A stretch of 14,548 nt of DNA from Ruminococcaceae bacterium UBA5450. Its GTDB lineage: Bacteria; Bacillota; Clostridia; Oscillospirales; Acutalibacteraceae. The notes beneath the pieces are model-generated. The model saw only the letters and a list, made by a program, of their open reading frames with translations, was not told where the DNA came from and searched no databases. The translations under genes and the position numbers were made by a program. Each line of letters starts with the position of its first letter. Position 1 is the stretch's first letter. Below, one piece after another: positions 7,025 through 14,157 of this stretch. Where the stretch lies: positions 25,081 through 39,628 of the forward strand of contig DIQY01000029.1 of NCBI GenBank assembly GCA_002424295.1. The letters run 5' to 3'.

Positions 7025-7729
7025 TTAGTTCCAGCGGCGGCCTTCGAGACGACGTGCCGTCAGGAAGAGAAAAGCCGCAGCGACCGACAGGAAAAAGACC
7101 AGTGAAGAAAGGTCAAAGACGCCGGAAGTAAATGTTTTATAACGGGTGTTAAAGGAAATCCAGTTGATAATCTGAGTAACGACTGAATTGCTGACGATCG
7201 AACCAATTTGATCGATCACCATTAAAAAGACTGCAACCCCCATCGAACTGATGGCGGCGACAATCTGATTTTCGGTCAGCGAAGAGAGAAACATACTAAT
7301 AGCGATCATGGCGGCGCCATAGAAAAGGGTGCCGAGAATGTTGCCAAATACAATTGCCCAGTTAGGCGACGAAAAAATACCAATGACAAAGGCGGGAATC
7401 AGAGACCCCAAAAGAGAAACGGCAAACACCAATAATGCTGCCAAAAATTTTCCGAAAGCAATTGCATAGGTGCCGACCGGTGCGGTTAAAAGTGCCTGAT
7501 CGGTTTTATTTTTTCGCTCTTCACTGAAACTCCTCATCGTAATGATCGGGATGACCAGCATGTTAAAAAGAAACATGGAGCTGTATACACTGGAGATATA
7601 AGTAGAAGTCTGCAAAAGCAGAACATTGTAATAGAAAAATCCATAGAGTGCCAACAAAACGCCGATACAGACATAGGCAATCGGAGAATGAAAATAGGAA
7701 TTTAGTTCCCTTTTAAAAATGGCTTTCAT
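7025..7729 (-). CDS. ABC-2 type permease, GldF-like
   Basis: A 234-residue integral membrane protein with about six predicted helices. It starts MKAIFKRELNSYFHSPIAYV, the typical opening of GldF/NosY-type permeases (KRELxxYFxSPIAY). The segment MLVIPIITMRSFSEERKNKT is the conserved coupling region of this family (P.lTMRsfaEE...GT). The ATG overlaps the stop of the ATPase gene by 4 bases (ATGA), and a GGGAG ribosome site lies inside that gene, so the two are translationally coupled. It should form the membrane channel with the ATPase and the GldG-type protein. Direction and cargo of transport cannot be read from the sequence. Confidence 0.88.
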   Translation of the reverse strand: MKAIFKRELNSYFHSPIAYVCIGVLLALYGFFYYNVLLLQTSTYISSVYSSMFLFNMLVIPIITMRSFSEERKNKTDQALLTAPVGTYAIAFGKFLAALLVFAVSLLGSLIPAFVIGIFSSPNWAIVFGNILGTLFYGAAMIAISMFLSSLTENQIVAAISSMGVAVFLMVIDQIGSIVSNSVVTQIINWISFNTRYKTFTSGVFDLSSLVFFLSVAAAFLFLTARRLEGRRWN

Positions 7730-8748
7730 TCTTTATCACTCCCTTCTTTAGAGTCGGCAGAAGTATCCGCAGCGGCGGAAGATACAGACGGAGGGTCGTT
7801 TTTGGGCAGTAAATGTCCGTCATCATATTCACCGCTTGTCAGGCGCAGAAAGACTTGTTCCAGACTCTGCTCATGAGAATGAAGCTCCAAAATAGGCCAA
7901 TCCTGCTCTTTGCAGAGAGAAAAAATCTCCTTGCGGGCATCGCCTTTTTCTTCAATCGAGAAAAGGCAAGTGCCGTTTTCCCGACGTTCGGAGCAGACTG
8001 CTACCTTTACGGAAGGCAGCTTTCGTAAAGCAGAGAGCGCTTCGTCACGCGGCGCTTGCAAAATCAGCTGTAAATGGGGCTCTTCCATATTTTCACAGAG
8101 TGATTCCGGATTTCCGTCAGCGACGAGACGTCCGTGATTGATGACGAGAATCCGAGAGCAGGTCGCTTCAATTTCCGGGAGAATATGGGAAGAAAGCAAT
8201 ACGGTGTGTTCTTTTCCAAGCTCTTTAATGAAATTTCGAATCTCAATAATTTGTTTTGGGTCAAGTCCAACAGTGGGTTCGTCCAGAATTAAGAGCGGGG
8301 GGTCACCAAGCAGCGCCTGTGCAAGTCCTACCCGCTGACGATATCCTTTGGAAAGGTTGGCAATCAGCCGGGAAGAGACATCCCAAATACCCGATTCTTT
8401 GCAGATCTTTTCAATATGTTCTTCTTTTGGCATCCGAATCTTTTTGAGATCAAAGATAAAGCTGAGATATTCGCGCACGGTCATATCTATATAGAGCGGG
8501 GGCATTTCCGGCAGATATCCAATCAGCGATTTTGCCTGGTTGGGTTCGTCCAGAATATTATGACCACCGATAAGAACCGTTCCGTCTGTTGCAGAAAGGT
8601 ATCCGGTCAAAATATTCATGGTGGTGGATTTTCCCGCACCATTTGGACCTAAAAAGCCGACGACACCACTGCCTTCCACTGAAAAGGTGATATCGTCGAG
8701 GGCCGTAAAAAGGCCGTATCGTTTGGAAAGGTGACTGACGTTAATCAA
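7726..8748 (-). CDS. ABC transporter ATP-binding protein, GldA-like
   Basis: This ATPase drives the adjacent ABC-2 permease. Counting from TTG 8748, Walker A is GPNGAGKST at 34-42. The signature LSKGYRQRVGLAQAL, Walker B LLILDEPTVGLDP and the H-loop SSHILPE are all present, so the domain looks catalytically intact. The C-terminal 120 residues hold a regulatory extension (HLQLILQAPRDEALSALRKL and LEQVFLRLTSGE, common in GldA/CcmA-type ATPases) and end in a polar, Ser/Asp-rich tail. Start choice: TTG 8748 gives the usual opening MINVSHLSKRYG and has AAGGAG about 11 bases upstream. GTG 8760 directly abuts the AAGGA and would leave no spacing. It is the first gene of the four-gene cassette, divergent from the DUF1015 gene. 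Confidence 0.88.
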   Translation of the reverse strand: MINVSHLSKRYGLFTALDDITFSVEGSGVVGFLGPNGAGKSTTMNILTGYLSATDGTVLIGGHNILDEPNQAKSLIGYLPEMPPLYIDMTVREYLSFIFDLKKIRMPKEEHIEKICKESGIWDVSSRLIANLSKGYRQRVGLAQALLGDPPLLILDEPTVGLDPKQIIEIRNFIKELGKEHTVLLSSHILPEIEATCSRILVINHGRLVADGNPESLCENMEEPHLQLILQAPRDEALSALRKLPSVKVAVCSERRENGTCLFSIEEKGDARKEIFSLCKEQDWPILELHSHEQSLEQVFLRLTSGEYDDGHLLPKNDPPSVSSAAADTSADSKEGSDKE

Positions 8749-8875
8749 TCTGGAATTCACTCCTTTTTGATGTGGGGAAGCTTTATAAAAGTTTCTGGCA
8801 CAGATTAATTTCTATTATAAAAATACTATCTGAACATTATGTGAAGATTCCGTGATTCCTAAAGTTGGGTTTTGC

Positions 8876-8904
8876 TTGACGGAAACAGTGTCACCGTTTA
8901 AAAT
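8876..8904 (+). promoter_or_regulatory. Sigma-A promoter of the DUF1015 gene
   Basis: TTGACG (-35) and TAAAAT (-10) with exactly 17 bases between; transcription should start near 8911. This excludes the longer reading frame that would begin at ATG 8852, upstream of the promoter. Confidence 0.8.
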
Positions 8905-8947
8905 AGAGTGTATAAAAGTTCAAAAAACAGTAGGAGGGTTACAGTGT

Positions 8948-10219
8948 ATGGCAATTATCAAACCATTTCGAGCACTTCGCTATACAGATAAGGCAGGAGA
9001 AATTGCGGAATTAACCTGTCCACCTTATGATATCATCAGTGAAGAGCAGCGAAAAGCCTATCTTGACGAAAATCCCAAAAATGTGATTCGTCTGGAACTG
9101 CCCAAAGGCGAAGATCCTTATGGAGAGGCCGGACGCACGCTTGATACCTGGCTCAAAGACGGCATCCTCCGCGAGGATACTCAGCCGGGGATTTATATTT
9201 ATGAGGAAGAGTTTAAAGCTTACGGCGAAACAAAGAAAATTAAGGGCCTGATTTGTCGGGTTAAGCTGATTGAATTTGATAAAGGCGTCATTTTACCGCA
9301 TGAGGAGACGCTCAGCAAGGCAAAAGAGGATCGCTTTCAGCTTATGAAAGCGACACACTGTAATTTCAGCCAGATTTATTCCCTTTATATGGACGAACAG
9401 CATAAGACAAAATCCAGAATCGATGCGCTTTCTAAGGATACGCCGCGGTATGAATTTTCTGATGGAAACGTGACGCATCGGATGTGGATTGTGAATGATC
9501 CGGTGGCGATCGAAGCAATCTGCGATGATTTTTCCATGAGAAAACTTTATATTGCAGATGGTCATCATCGCTATGAGACAGCGCTCAATTTCCGCAACTG
9601 GTGCCGGGAGCAGGGCGTAATTTCACCGGAACCGGATTATTGCATGATGATGCTGGTAGATATGGAGAATGAAGGGCTGGTTGTTTTCCCGACCCATCGT
9701 TTGATCCATGACCTTCCGAATTTTGATGAAAAAAAGCTTTTAAAGGACTGTGAGCAGGAATTTCGGGTGACCTCTTATGAGGGGACCGACAAAATTCAGG
9801 AAACGTTAAATGAGTGCTATCAAAAGGGCGAAAAAGCGTTTGCTTGCTACTGCGGCGGCGAAAGCTGGAATCTGCTTGTCTTAAAGGATCCTGCCGTGAT
9901 GAAAACTTATCTGCCGGGAAAATCCAAGGCAAGTCAGGAACTTGATGTTGCAGTGCTCCATACGATGATCCTTGAAAAGTATCTTGGAATTGATAAAGAA
10001 AATATGGCAAAGCAGATTAATCTGTCTTATACCCGTGATCTGGATGAAGCGCTCGAAAGCGTGCGGCAGAAAAAGAGTCAGTGCGCGTTTTTGATGAATC
10101 CCACCCGTGTAACGGAGATTCGTGACGTAGCGGCTGCCGGAGAAAAAATGCCCCAAAAATCCACTTATTTTTATCCGAAACTGATTACCGGCCTGGCAAT
10201 GAACAAAATGGATTTTTAA
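8948..10219 (+). CDS. DUF1015 family protein
   Basis: A 423-residue, probably cytoplasmic protein of a widespread uncharacterised family (I recall it as COG4198). Recognisable blocks are the opening MAIIKPFRALRYTDKAGEIAELTCPPYDIIS, then NVIRLELPKGED, YIYEEEF, GVILPHEETLSKAKEDR, and the histidine motif LYIADGHHRYETALNFRNWC near residue 200. The protein closes with FLMNPTRVTEI and KSTYFYPKLITGL. The DGHHR box is the best candidate for an active site and superficially resembles the DGHHR/DGEHR box of ParB/sulfiredoxin-fold proteins. ATG 8948 is chosen because AGGAGGG lies 10 bases before it and the promoter lies just upstream; an in-frame ATG at 8852 precedes the promoter. In other Clostridia the family often neighbours serine-biosynthesis genes, from memory, but none is present here. 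Function unknown. Confidence 0.87.
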   Translation: MAIIKPFRALRYTDKAGEIAELTCPPYDIISEEQRKAYLDENPKNVIRLELPKGEDPYGEAGRTLDTWLKDGILREDTQPGIYIYEEEFKAYGETKKIKGLICRVKLIEFDKGVILPHEETLSKAKEDRFQLMKATHCNFSQIYSLYMDEQHKTKSRIDALSKDTPRYEFSDGNVTHRMWIVNDPVAIEAICDDFSMRKLYIADGHHRYETALNFRNWCREQGVISPEPDYCMMMLVDMENEGLVVFPTHRLIHDLPNFDEKKLLKDCEQEFRVTSYEGTDKIQETLNECYQKGEKAFACYCGGESWNLLVLKDPAVMKTYLPGKSKASQELDVAVLHTMILEKYLGIDKENMAKQINLSYTRDLDEALESVRQKKSQCAFLMNPTRVTEIRDVAAAGEKMPQKSTYFYPKLITGLAMNKMDF

Positions 10220-10244
10220 TCATGAAAAAATAAAAACGCCTTAG

Positions 10245-10280
10245 AAAAGCGTGTGTCGATTTTGACACACGCTTTTTTGT
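10245..10280. terminator. Bidirectional terminator between the DUF1015 and CYTH genes
   Basis: A perfect 13-bp stem (AAAAGCGTGTGTC at 10245-10257 with GACACACGCTTTT at 10264-10276), a 6-base loop, T-run after it and A-run before it. It serves both convergent genes. Confidence 0.9.
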
Positions 10281-10284
10281 TTTT

Positions 10285-10770
10285 TTAGTCTTTGTCAGAT
10301 AATTTTGAAGTCTTTTCCCAATAGTCCGACATGGTAAATCCGGAAACTTCGGTGACCTCTCGCCCTAAAAATTCAGGCGGAATAAATGCGTTTGCATCCT
10401 CTTTTGAAGAAAATTCTACTTCTGCGTAGCAGAAAGAAGTTGGCTTTCCAGAATCGACTACGCTGTATTCCAGCTTTTTTCCTTTAGGCAGCGCGTAGAC
10501 GGTGTGATCCTTTCTTACCATCTCGCGCGAAAGGAGTCCACAAAGCTCGGTGAACTGCTGTTCCGTAAGATCAGTTTCCACTTCGGTGCGGCACAAAGTG
10601 CCCTTGCCTTTAATGCAAAGCCGAAAGGTAGGAGCATTATTTGCAACTTGCTTTTTCCGGATTCGTACAGTCGGCTTTGTACAGAGATAGCCTTGGTAAA
10701 CAACTGCTTGTTCCAAAATCGGAAGTCCCTGAGGCTTTTGTTCCATTAAAAATTTTCGCTCAATTTCCAT
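10285..10770 (-). CDS. CYTH-domain protein (triphosphate tunnel metalloenzyme)
   Basis: A 161-residue protein opening with MEIERKFL, the ExExK signature (E2, E4, K6) that binds metal and triphosphate in CYTH/TTM enzymes. Further tunnel residues are visible in VRIRKK, FRLCIKGKGT, CRTEVETDL, KLEYSVVDSG and YAEVEFSSKEDA. Bacterial relatives mostly hydrolyse inorganic tripolyphosphate or nucleoside triphosphates. Adenylate cyclase or thiamine-triphosphatase activities occur in other branches. Length and simple architecture (no CHAD domain) fit a stand-alone tripolyphosphatase-like enzyme. A GGAAGAGGTG ribosome site precedes the ATG and a consensus sigma-A promoter lies just upstream. The gene stands alone, so the physiological substrate cannot be inferred from context. 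Confidence 0.9.
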   Translation of the reverse strand: MEIERKFLMEQKPQGLPILEQAVVYQGYLCTKPTVRIRKKQVANNAPTFRLCIKGKGTLCRTEVETDLTEQQFTELCGLLSREMVRKDHTVYALPKGKKLEYSVVDSGKPTSFCYAEVEFSSKEDANAFIPPEFLGREVTEVSGFTMSDYWEKTSKLSDKD

Positions 10771-10797
10771 TTTTCACCTCTTCCTTTCGATAAATTG

Positions 10798-10826
10798 ATT
10801 ATACGCGCCTTCTCAAAAAGGTACAA
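10798..10826 (-). promoter_or_regulatory. Sigma-A promoter of the CYTH gene
   Basis: Read on the minus strand, TTGTAC (10826-10821) and TATAAT (10803-10798) are 17 bases apart, about 30 bases before the CYTH start codon. Confidence 0.8.
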
Positions 10827-10874
10827 GATTGTTTTAAAACTTCTAATTTTGAACAATTTTTAAATAAAAATGGA

Positions 10875-10918
10875 AAACAATATTCAGACAAAAATTTATG
10901 GTATAATTAAACAATATT
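10875..10918 (+). repeat. Direct repeat AAACAATATT around the importer promoter
   Basis: The 10-mer AAACAATATT occurs at 10875-10884 and again at 10909-10918, 34 bases apart. One copy is in the -35 region and one sits over the expected transcription start. It could be a pair of operator half-sites or an AT-rich coincidence. Confidence 0.4.
10899..10907 (+). promoter_or_regulatory. Extended -10 promoter of the osmoprotectant importer
   Basis: TGGTATAAT is a perfect extended -10 (TGnTATAAT). No good -35 hexamer is found 16-18 bases upstream, which suggests a promoter that relies on the extended -10 or on an activator. The -10 lies between two copies of AAACAATATT. Confidence 0.65.
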
Positions 10919-10947
10919 ATTTAATTTTTTTAAAAGGAGGAGAAAAG

Positions 10948-12846
10948 ATGAAAAGAGTGCTGTCGGTACTGTTGACTGCTATTTTGGCGGTGGGGATTTG
11001 TGTGCAATTTACTGGATGCGGCGATTCCTCCAGCAGCAAAGGAGAAATTAAATTTGCAGATGTTGGCTGGGACAGTGTCCGTTTTAATGATGCGGTCGCG
11101 GGTTTGATTGCGCAGTCCGGGTATGGGTATACATGGTCGGAAACTTCCGGTTCTACACCGATTATGCATGAAGCACTCACAAAAGGTGAGATTGATGTGA
11201 ACATGGAAGAGTGGACCGATAATATTCAAAGCTATGCGACTGATTTAAAAGCCGGTCTCTTGCAGGAGATGGGAACAAATTTTGATGATAATATTCAGGG
11301 GTTCTATGTGCCGCGCTATGTGATCGAGGGAGATGCCTCACGCGGGATTGAACCTATGGCGCCGGATTTGAAAACGGTGCAGGACCTTAAAAAGTATGCG
11401 AGCCTTTTTAAAGACCCTGAAGACCCTTCTAAGGGCAGAATTTATGGGGCAATTCCCGGGTGGGAAGTAAATGAGATCATGAAGAAAAAGGTTTCGTTTA
11501 ATGGCCTTGATTCTATGTATAATTATTTTCAGCCCGGTTCGGATTCGGCACTTTCGGCAGCGTTTACTTCTGCCTACCAGAAAGGAGAGCCCATTGTCGG
11601 CTATTATTGGAGTCCCACATGGCTTTTGGGAAAACTTGATATGGTGCTTTTGGGGGATGTTCCCTATACGGATGCTGCAAGCTATAAAGAGGGACGTACC
11701 GCCTGTCCGTCCGTTGATGTGACGATTGCTGCAAGCAATTCGTTTGCAAATAATCCAAACAATGCAGACTACTGTTCCTTTTTAAAACGTTACCGTACTT
11801 CAAGTGCACTGATTAACGAGGCGCTGGCTCATATGCAGGACAACCCTGGTGTCAGTTATACGGATACTGCTAAATGGTTTTTAACGGAGCATCAGGATTT
11901 GATCGACCAATGGGTACAGGATCCCGACAAAGCGGAAGCGGTGAAGGCTTCGTTGGGGCTGACAGAAAAAAAGAAAAATTATTTTTTGGAATTCCCATTT
12001 CAGCTTCCGATCGACGTCAACTCTTTTGACACTTCGGTCAAATCGTTTGCGTCATCGAGTTCTGCTTTCTTTAATGCACAGAAAAATGGAATTAACGGCT
12101 TGATCTCTGCCATCTCTGGAATCCTTTCCATTATTCCGTGGTGGTTGATGCTGGCTTTAGTCTTTGTCGCCGGCTGGAAAATGAATCATAAAATTCGTAC
12201 CGGTGTTTTATATGCGGTCTTGCTCTCTGTGATTGGCATGATCGGATTGTGGGATATGATGTATGAGACGCTTTCCATTGTAATTGCTTCTGTACTCATT
12301 TCACTTTTGCTGGGGCTGCCGATCGGAGTTTTAATTTCGGGCAGCGACCGCGCCAATCGAATTGTTCGGCCAATTCTGGATACGATGCAGACCATGCCGG
12401 TCTTCGTTTATTTGATTCCGGCGGTTCTGTTCTTTGGATTGGGAAAAGCGCCGGCAGTTATCGCAACCTTGGTTTATGCGATTGTGCCGGTCATTAGACT
12501 GACTAGCCACGGAATCCGGCAGGTCGATCCCGAAGTGGTGGAGGCAGCAAAGTCGTTTGGCTCTACCCGTATGCAGATTTTGTGGAAGGTGCAGATCCCG
12601 CAGGCAATGCCAACTATTTTAACCGGTGTCAATCAAACGCTTATGATGGCGATGTCTATGGTGGTTACTTGTTCTATGATTGGAGCTTCCGGACTCGGAA
12701 TGGAAGTTTTGATCAGTGTCAACCGGATTGAGATTGGACGTGGCTTATTAGCGGGCAGTGCAGTTGTTATCGTTGCAATTTTAATGGATCGTATGACGCA
12801 GGGAATGCTCAAGAAAGGGGAGAAAAAAACAGATGGCAGACAATAA
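10948..12846 (+). CDS. Glycine betaine/quaternary amine ABC importer: substrate-binding domain fused to permease
   Basis: A single 632-residue protein combining two importer parts. Residues 1-24 are a lipoprotein signal ending FTGC, with C24 as likely lipid anchor. Residues 30 to about 350 form an OpuAC/ProX-like binding domain, with W-rich motifs MEEWTDN near 88 and YYWSPTWLLGKLD near 220 that could form the cation box. From about 390 to 620 comes an OpuAB/ProW-like permease (PILDTMQTMPVFVYLIPAVLFFGLG), with the EAA coupling loop EAAKSFGSTRMQILWKVQIP from about 532. The order binding domain then permease is the reverse of the fused OpuABC of Lactococcus. ATG 10948 follows AAAGGAGG by 7 bases; an upstream in-frame ATG precedes the promoter. 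The stop overlaps the ATPase gene by 14 bases. Compatible-solute uptake is likely; the exact substrate (betaine, carnitine, choline, proline betaine) is not determinable. Confidence 0.88.
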   Translation: MKRVLSVLLTAILAVGICVQFTGCGDSSSSKGEIKFADVGWDSVRFNDAVAGLIAQSGYGYTWSETSGSTPIMHEALTKGEIDVNMEEWTDNIQSYATDLKAGLLQEMGTNFDDNIQGFYVPRYVIEGDASRGIEPMAPDLKTVQDLKKYASLFKDPEDPSKGRIYGAIPGWEVNEIMKKKVSFNGLDSMYNYFQPGSDSALSAAFTSAYQKGEPIVGYYWSPTWLLGKLDMVLLGDVPYTDAASYKEGRTACPSVDVTIAASNSFANNPNNADYCSFLKRYRTSSALINEALAHMQDNPGVSYTDTAKWFLTEHQDLIDQWVQDPDKAEAVKASLGLTEKKKNYFLEFPFQLPIDVNSFDTSVKSFASSSSAFFNAQKNGINGLISAISGILSIIPWWLMLALVFVAGWKMNHKIRTGVLYAVLLSVIGMIGLWDMMYETLSIVIASVLISLLLGLPIGVLISGSDRANRIVRPILDTMQTMPVFVYLIPAVLFFGLGKAPAVIATLVYAIVPVIRLTSHGIRQVDPEVVEAAKSFGSTRMQILWKVQIPQAMPTILTGVNQTLMMAMSMVVTCSMIGASGLGMEVLISVNRIEIGRGLLAGSAVVIVAILMDRMTQGMLKKGEKKTDGRQ

Positions 12847-14059
12847 TTTAGAGCTTTTGGAAACTCGTACGGAAGAATCTCCAAACCAAGAAAGCATGAT
12901 TCGGGTTAGCCATCTGACAAAACTCTATGGAGCGAATAAGCAGGAAGCTGCCAAAATGGCGGAAGCCGGTGCCGGAAAAGATGAAATCTTTGCAAAAACG
13001 GGTGTGACGCTGGCTTTGTGGGACGTTAGCTTTTCGGTCAAAAAGAACAGCATTTTTGTCATTATCGGCCTCTCCGGGTCCGGAAAATCCACACTGGTCA
13101 GAACGCTCAATATGCTTCATAAGCCTACTTCCGGCGAAGTAATTTTTGAGGACAGTAAAATTGATCAGTTTGGGAAAAATGATTTACTTCGGTATCGTCG
13201 GGATAAAATTTCAATGGTATTTCAAAATTTTGGGCTGATGTCACACCGGGATGTGATGGGAAACGTTGCCTATGGATTGGAAGTGAAAGGGGTTCCTCGG
13301 ATAGAGAGAGAACGCAAGGCTGCCGAAATGATTGAGATGGTCGGATTAAAGGGGCTGGAGCATTCCTCTATCAATGACCTTTCCGGCGGCATGAAACAGC
13401 GGGTTGGAATTGCCCGTGCGCTAGCGAATGATCCGGAAGTCCTTTTAATGGACGAACCGTTTTCCGCTTTGGATCCATTGGTTCGAAAAGATATGCAGTT
13501 TGAGCTTTTGTCAATTCAGCGCAAACTCAAAAAGACGGTCATTTTTATCACGCACGATATCAATGAAGCATTTAAGCTTGGAGATCAGATCGCAATTATG
13601 CGCGATGGCCGGTTGATTCAGATTGGAACACCGGAGGAAATGAGCGCTCATCCGGCAGATGACTATGTGCGCCAATTTATTGGCAGTGCCGATAAGACAA
13701 AAGTCCTTACGGTGAAGCATATCATGATGACTCCCTCCTGCGTTGTGCGGCTGAAAGACAGCCCGCAGTTTGCAATTCAGGAAATGAAAAGGAACGGAAC
13801 TTCTACTGCATATGTGGTTGATCATGAAATTAAATTGCAGGGGATCGTTAATATCGAGGGTGCGGTCAGAAGCAGCCGAGAGCGTCTTTCTCTTGCAGAG
13901 GTACAGCTTCATGATGTAGAGACGACAACGCCGGATACTTTGATCAGTGATATTATGCCGGTAGCTGCTAAAGCAAAATATCCGCTTGCGGTTTTAGGAG
14001 AGGACGGCAGACTTTTGGGAATTGTAACAAAAGCTTCTGTACTTTCTTCGATGCTGTAA
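12833..14059 (+). CDS. Osmoprotectant ABC importer ATPase with tandem CBS domains (OpuAA/ProV type)
   Basis: A 408-residue ATPase powering the upstream fused importer. It has the long N-terminal insertion characteristic of ProV/OpuAA (KLYGANKQEAAKMAEAGAGK... then KTGVTLALWDVSF). Walker A GLSGSGKS starts near 79, the Q-loop is in MVFQNFGLMSHRDV, the signature LSGGMKQRVGIARAL lies near 183, Walker B LLMDEPFSALDP near 204 and the switch ITHD near 239. Residues about 285-408 form two CBS repeats (VKHIMMTPSCVVRLKD... and ISDIMPVAAKAKYPLAVLGEDGRLLGIVTKASVL). In OpuA systems the CBS module senses ionic strength or binds cyclic di-AMP and so gates transport; the same control is likely here. The start overlaps the upstream gene by 14 bases, with GGGGAG about 10 bases before ATG. 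Confidence 0.93.
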   Translation: MADNNLELLETRTEESPNQESMIRVSHLTKLYGANKQEAAKMAEAGAGKDEIFAKTGVTLALWDVSFSVKKNSIFVIIGLSGSGKSTLVRTLNMLHKPTSGEVIFEDSKIDQFGKNDLLRYRRDKISMVFQNFGLMSHRDVMGNVAYGLEVKGVPRIERERKAAEMIEMVGLKGLEHSSINDLSGGMKQRVGIARALANDPEVLLMDEPFSALDPLVRKDMQFELLSIQRKLKKTVIFITHDINEAFKLGDQIAIMRDGRLIQIGTPEEMSAHPADDYVRQFIGSADKTKVLTVKHIMMTPSCVVRLKDSPQFAIQEMKRNGTSTAYVVDHEIKLQGIVNIEGAVRSSRERLSLAEVQLHDVETTTPDTLISDIMPVAAKAKYPLAVLGEDGRLLGIVTKASVLSSML

Positions 14060-14070
14060 AAGGATAATAA

Positions 14071-14118
14071 ACAAATCCCCCAATCGTAGAAAAATAAAAC
14101 TACGGTTGGGGGATTTGT
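14071..14118. repeat. Long inverted repeat between convergent genes, terminator-like but with no U-tract
   Basis: A 19-bp arm starting ACAAATCCCCCAATCGTAG pairs with the arm at 14100-14118 across a 10-base A-rich loop; the only non-Watson-Crick pair on the plus transcript is U-G. On the minus transcript that position becomes an A-C mismatch. The plus side is followed by AATGTTAAAAAAG, not a T-run, and the minus side by an interrupted TTATTATCCTTTT. It probably ends the importer transcript or protects its 3' end. Confidence 0.7.
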
Positions 14119-14157
14119 AATGTTAAAAAAGAAATATGCGAAAATTTAGCGAACTCT

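Noticed and set aside
8814..8842. Possible promoter of the Gld-like operon on the minus strand (TATAAT at 8819-8814)
   Set aside because: The -10 is perfect, but the hexamer 17 bases upstream (ACATAA) is poor and no TGn extension is present, so I did not list it as a feature; a promoter must lie in this gap but is not resolved.
8852..8947. A longer N-terminus for the DUF1015 protein starting at ATG 8852
   Set aside because: The TTGACG-17-TAAAAT promoter and the AGGAGGG site lie downstream of that ATG, and MAIIKPFRALRY is the normal family start.
10870..10947. A longer N-terminus for the fused importer starting at ATG 10870
   Set aside because: It would translate through the extended -10 promoter, and MKRVLSVLLTAILAVG is a proper lipoprotein signal start with an ideal ribosome site.
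14071..14118. Inverted repeat as an insertion-sequence end or attachment site
   Set aside because: There is no transposase or integrase nearby and the arms are separated by only 10 bases, which fits an RNA hairpin.
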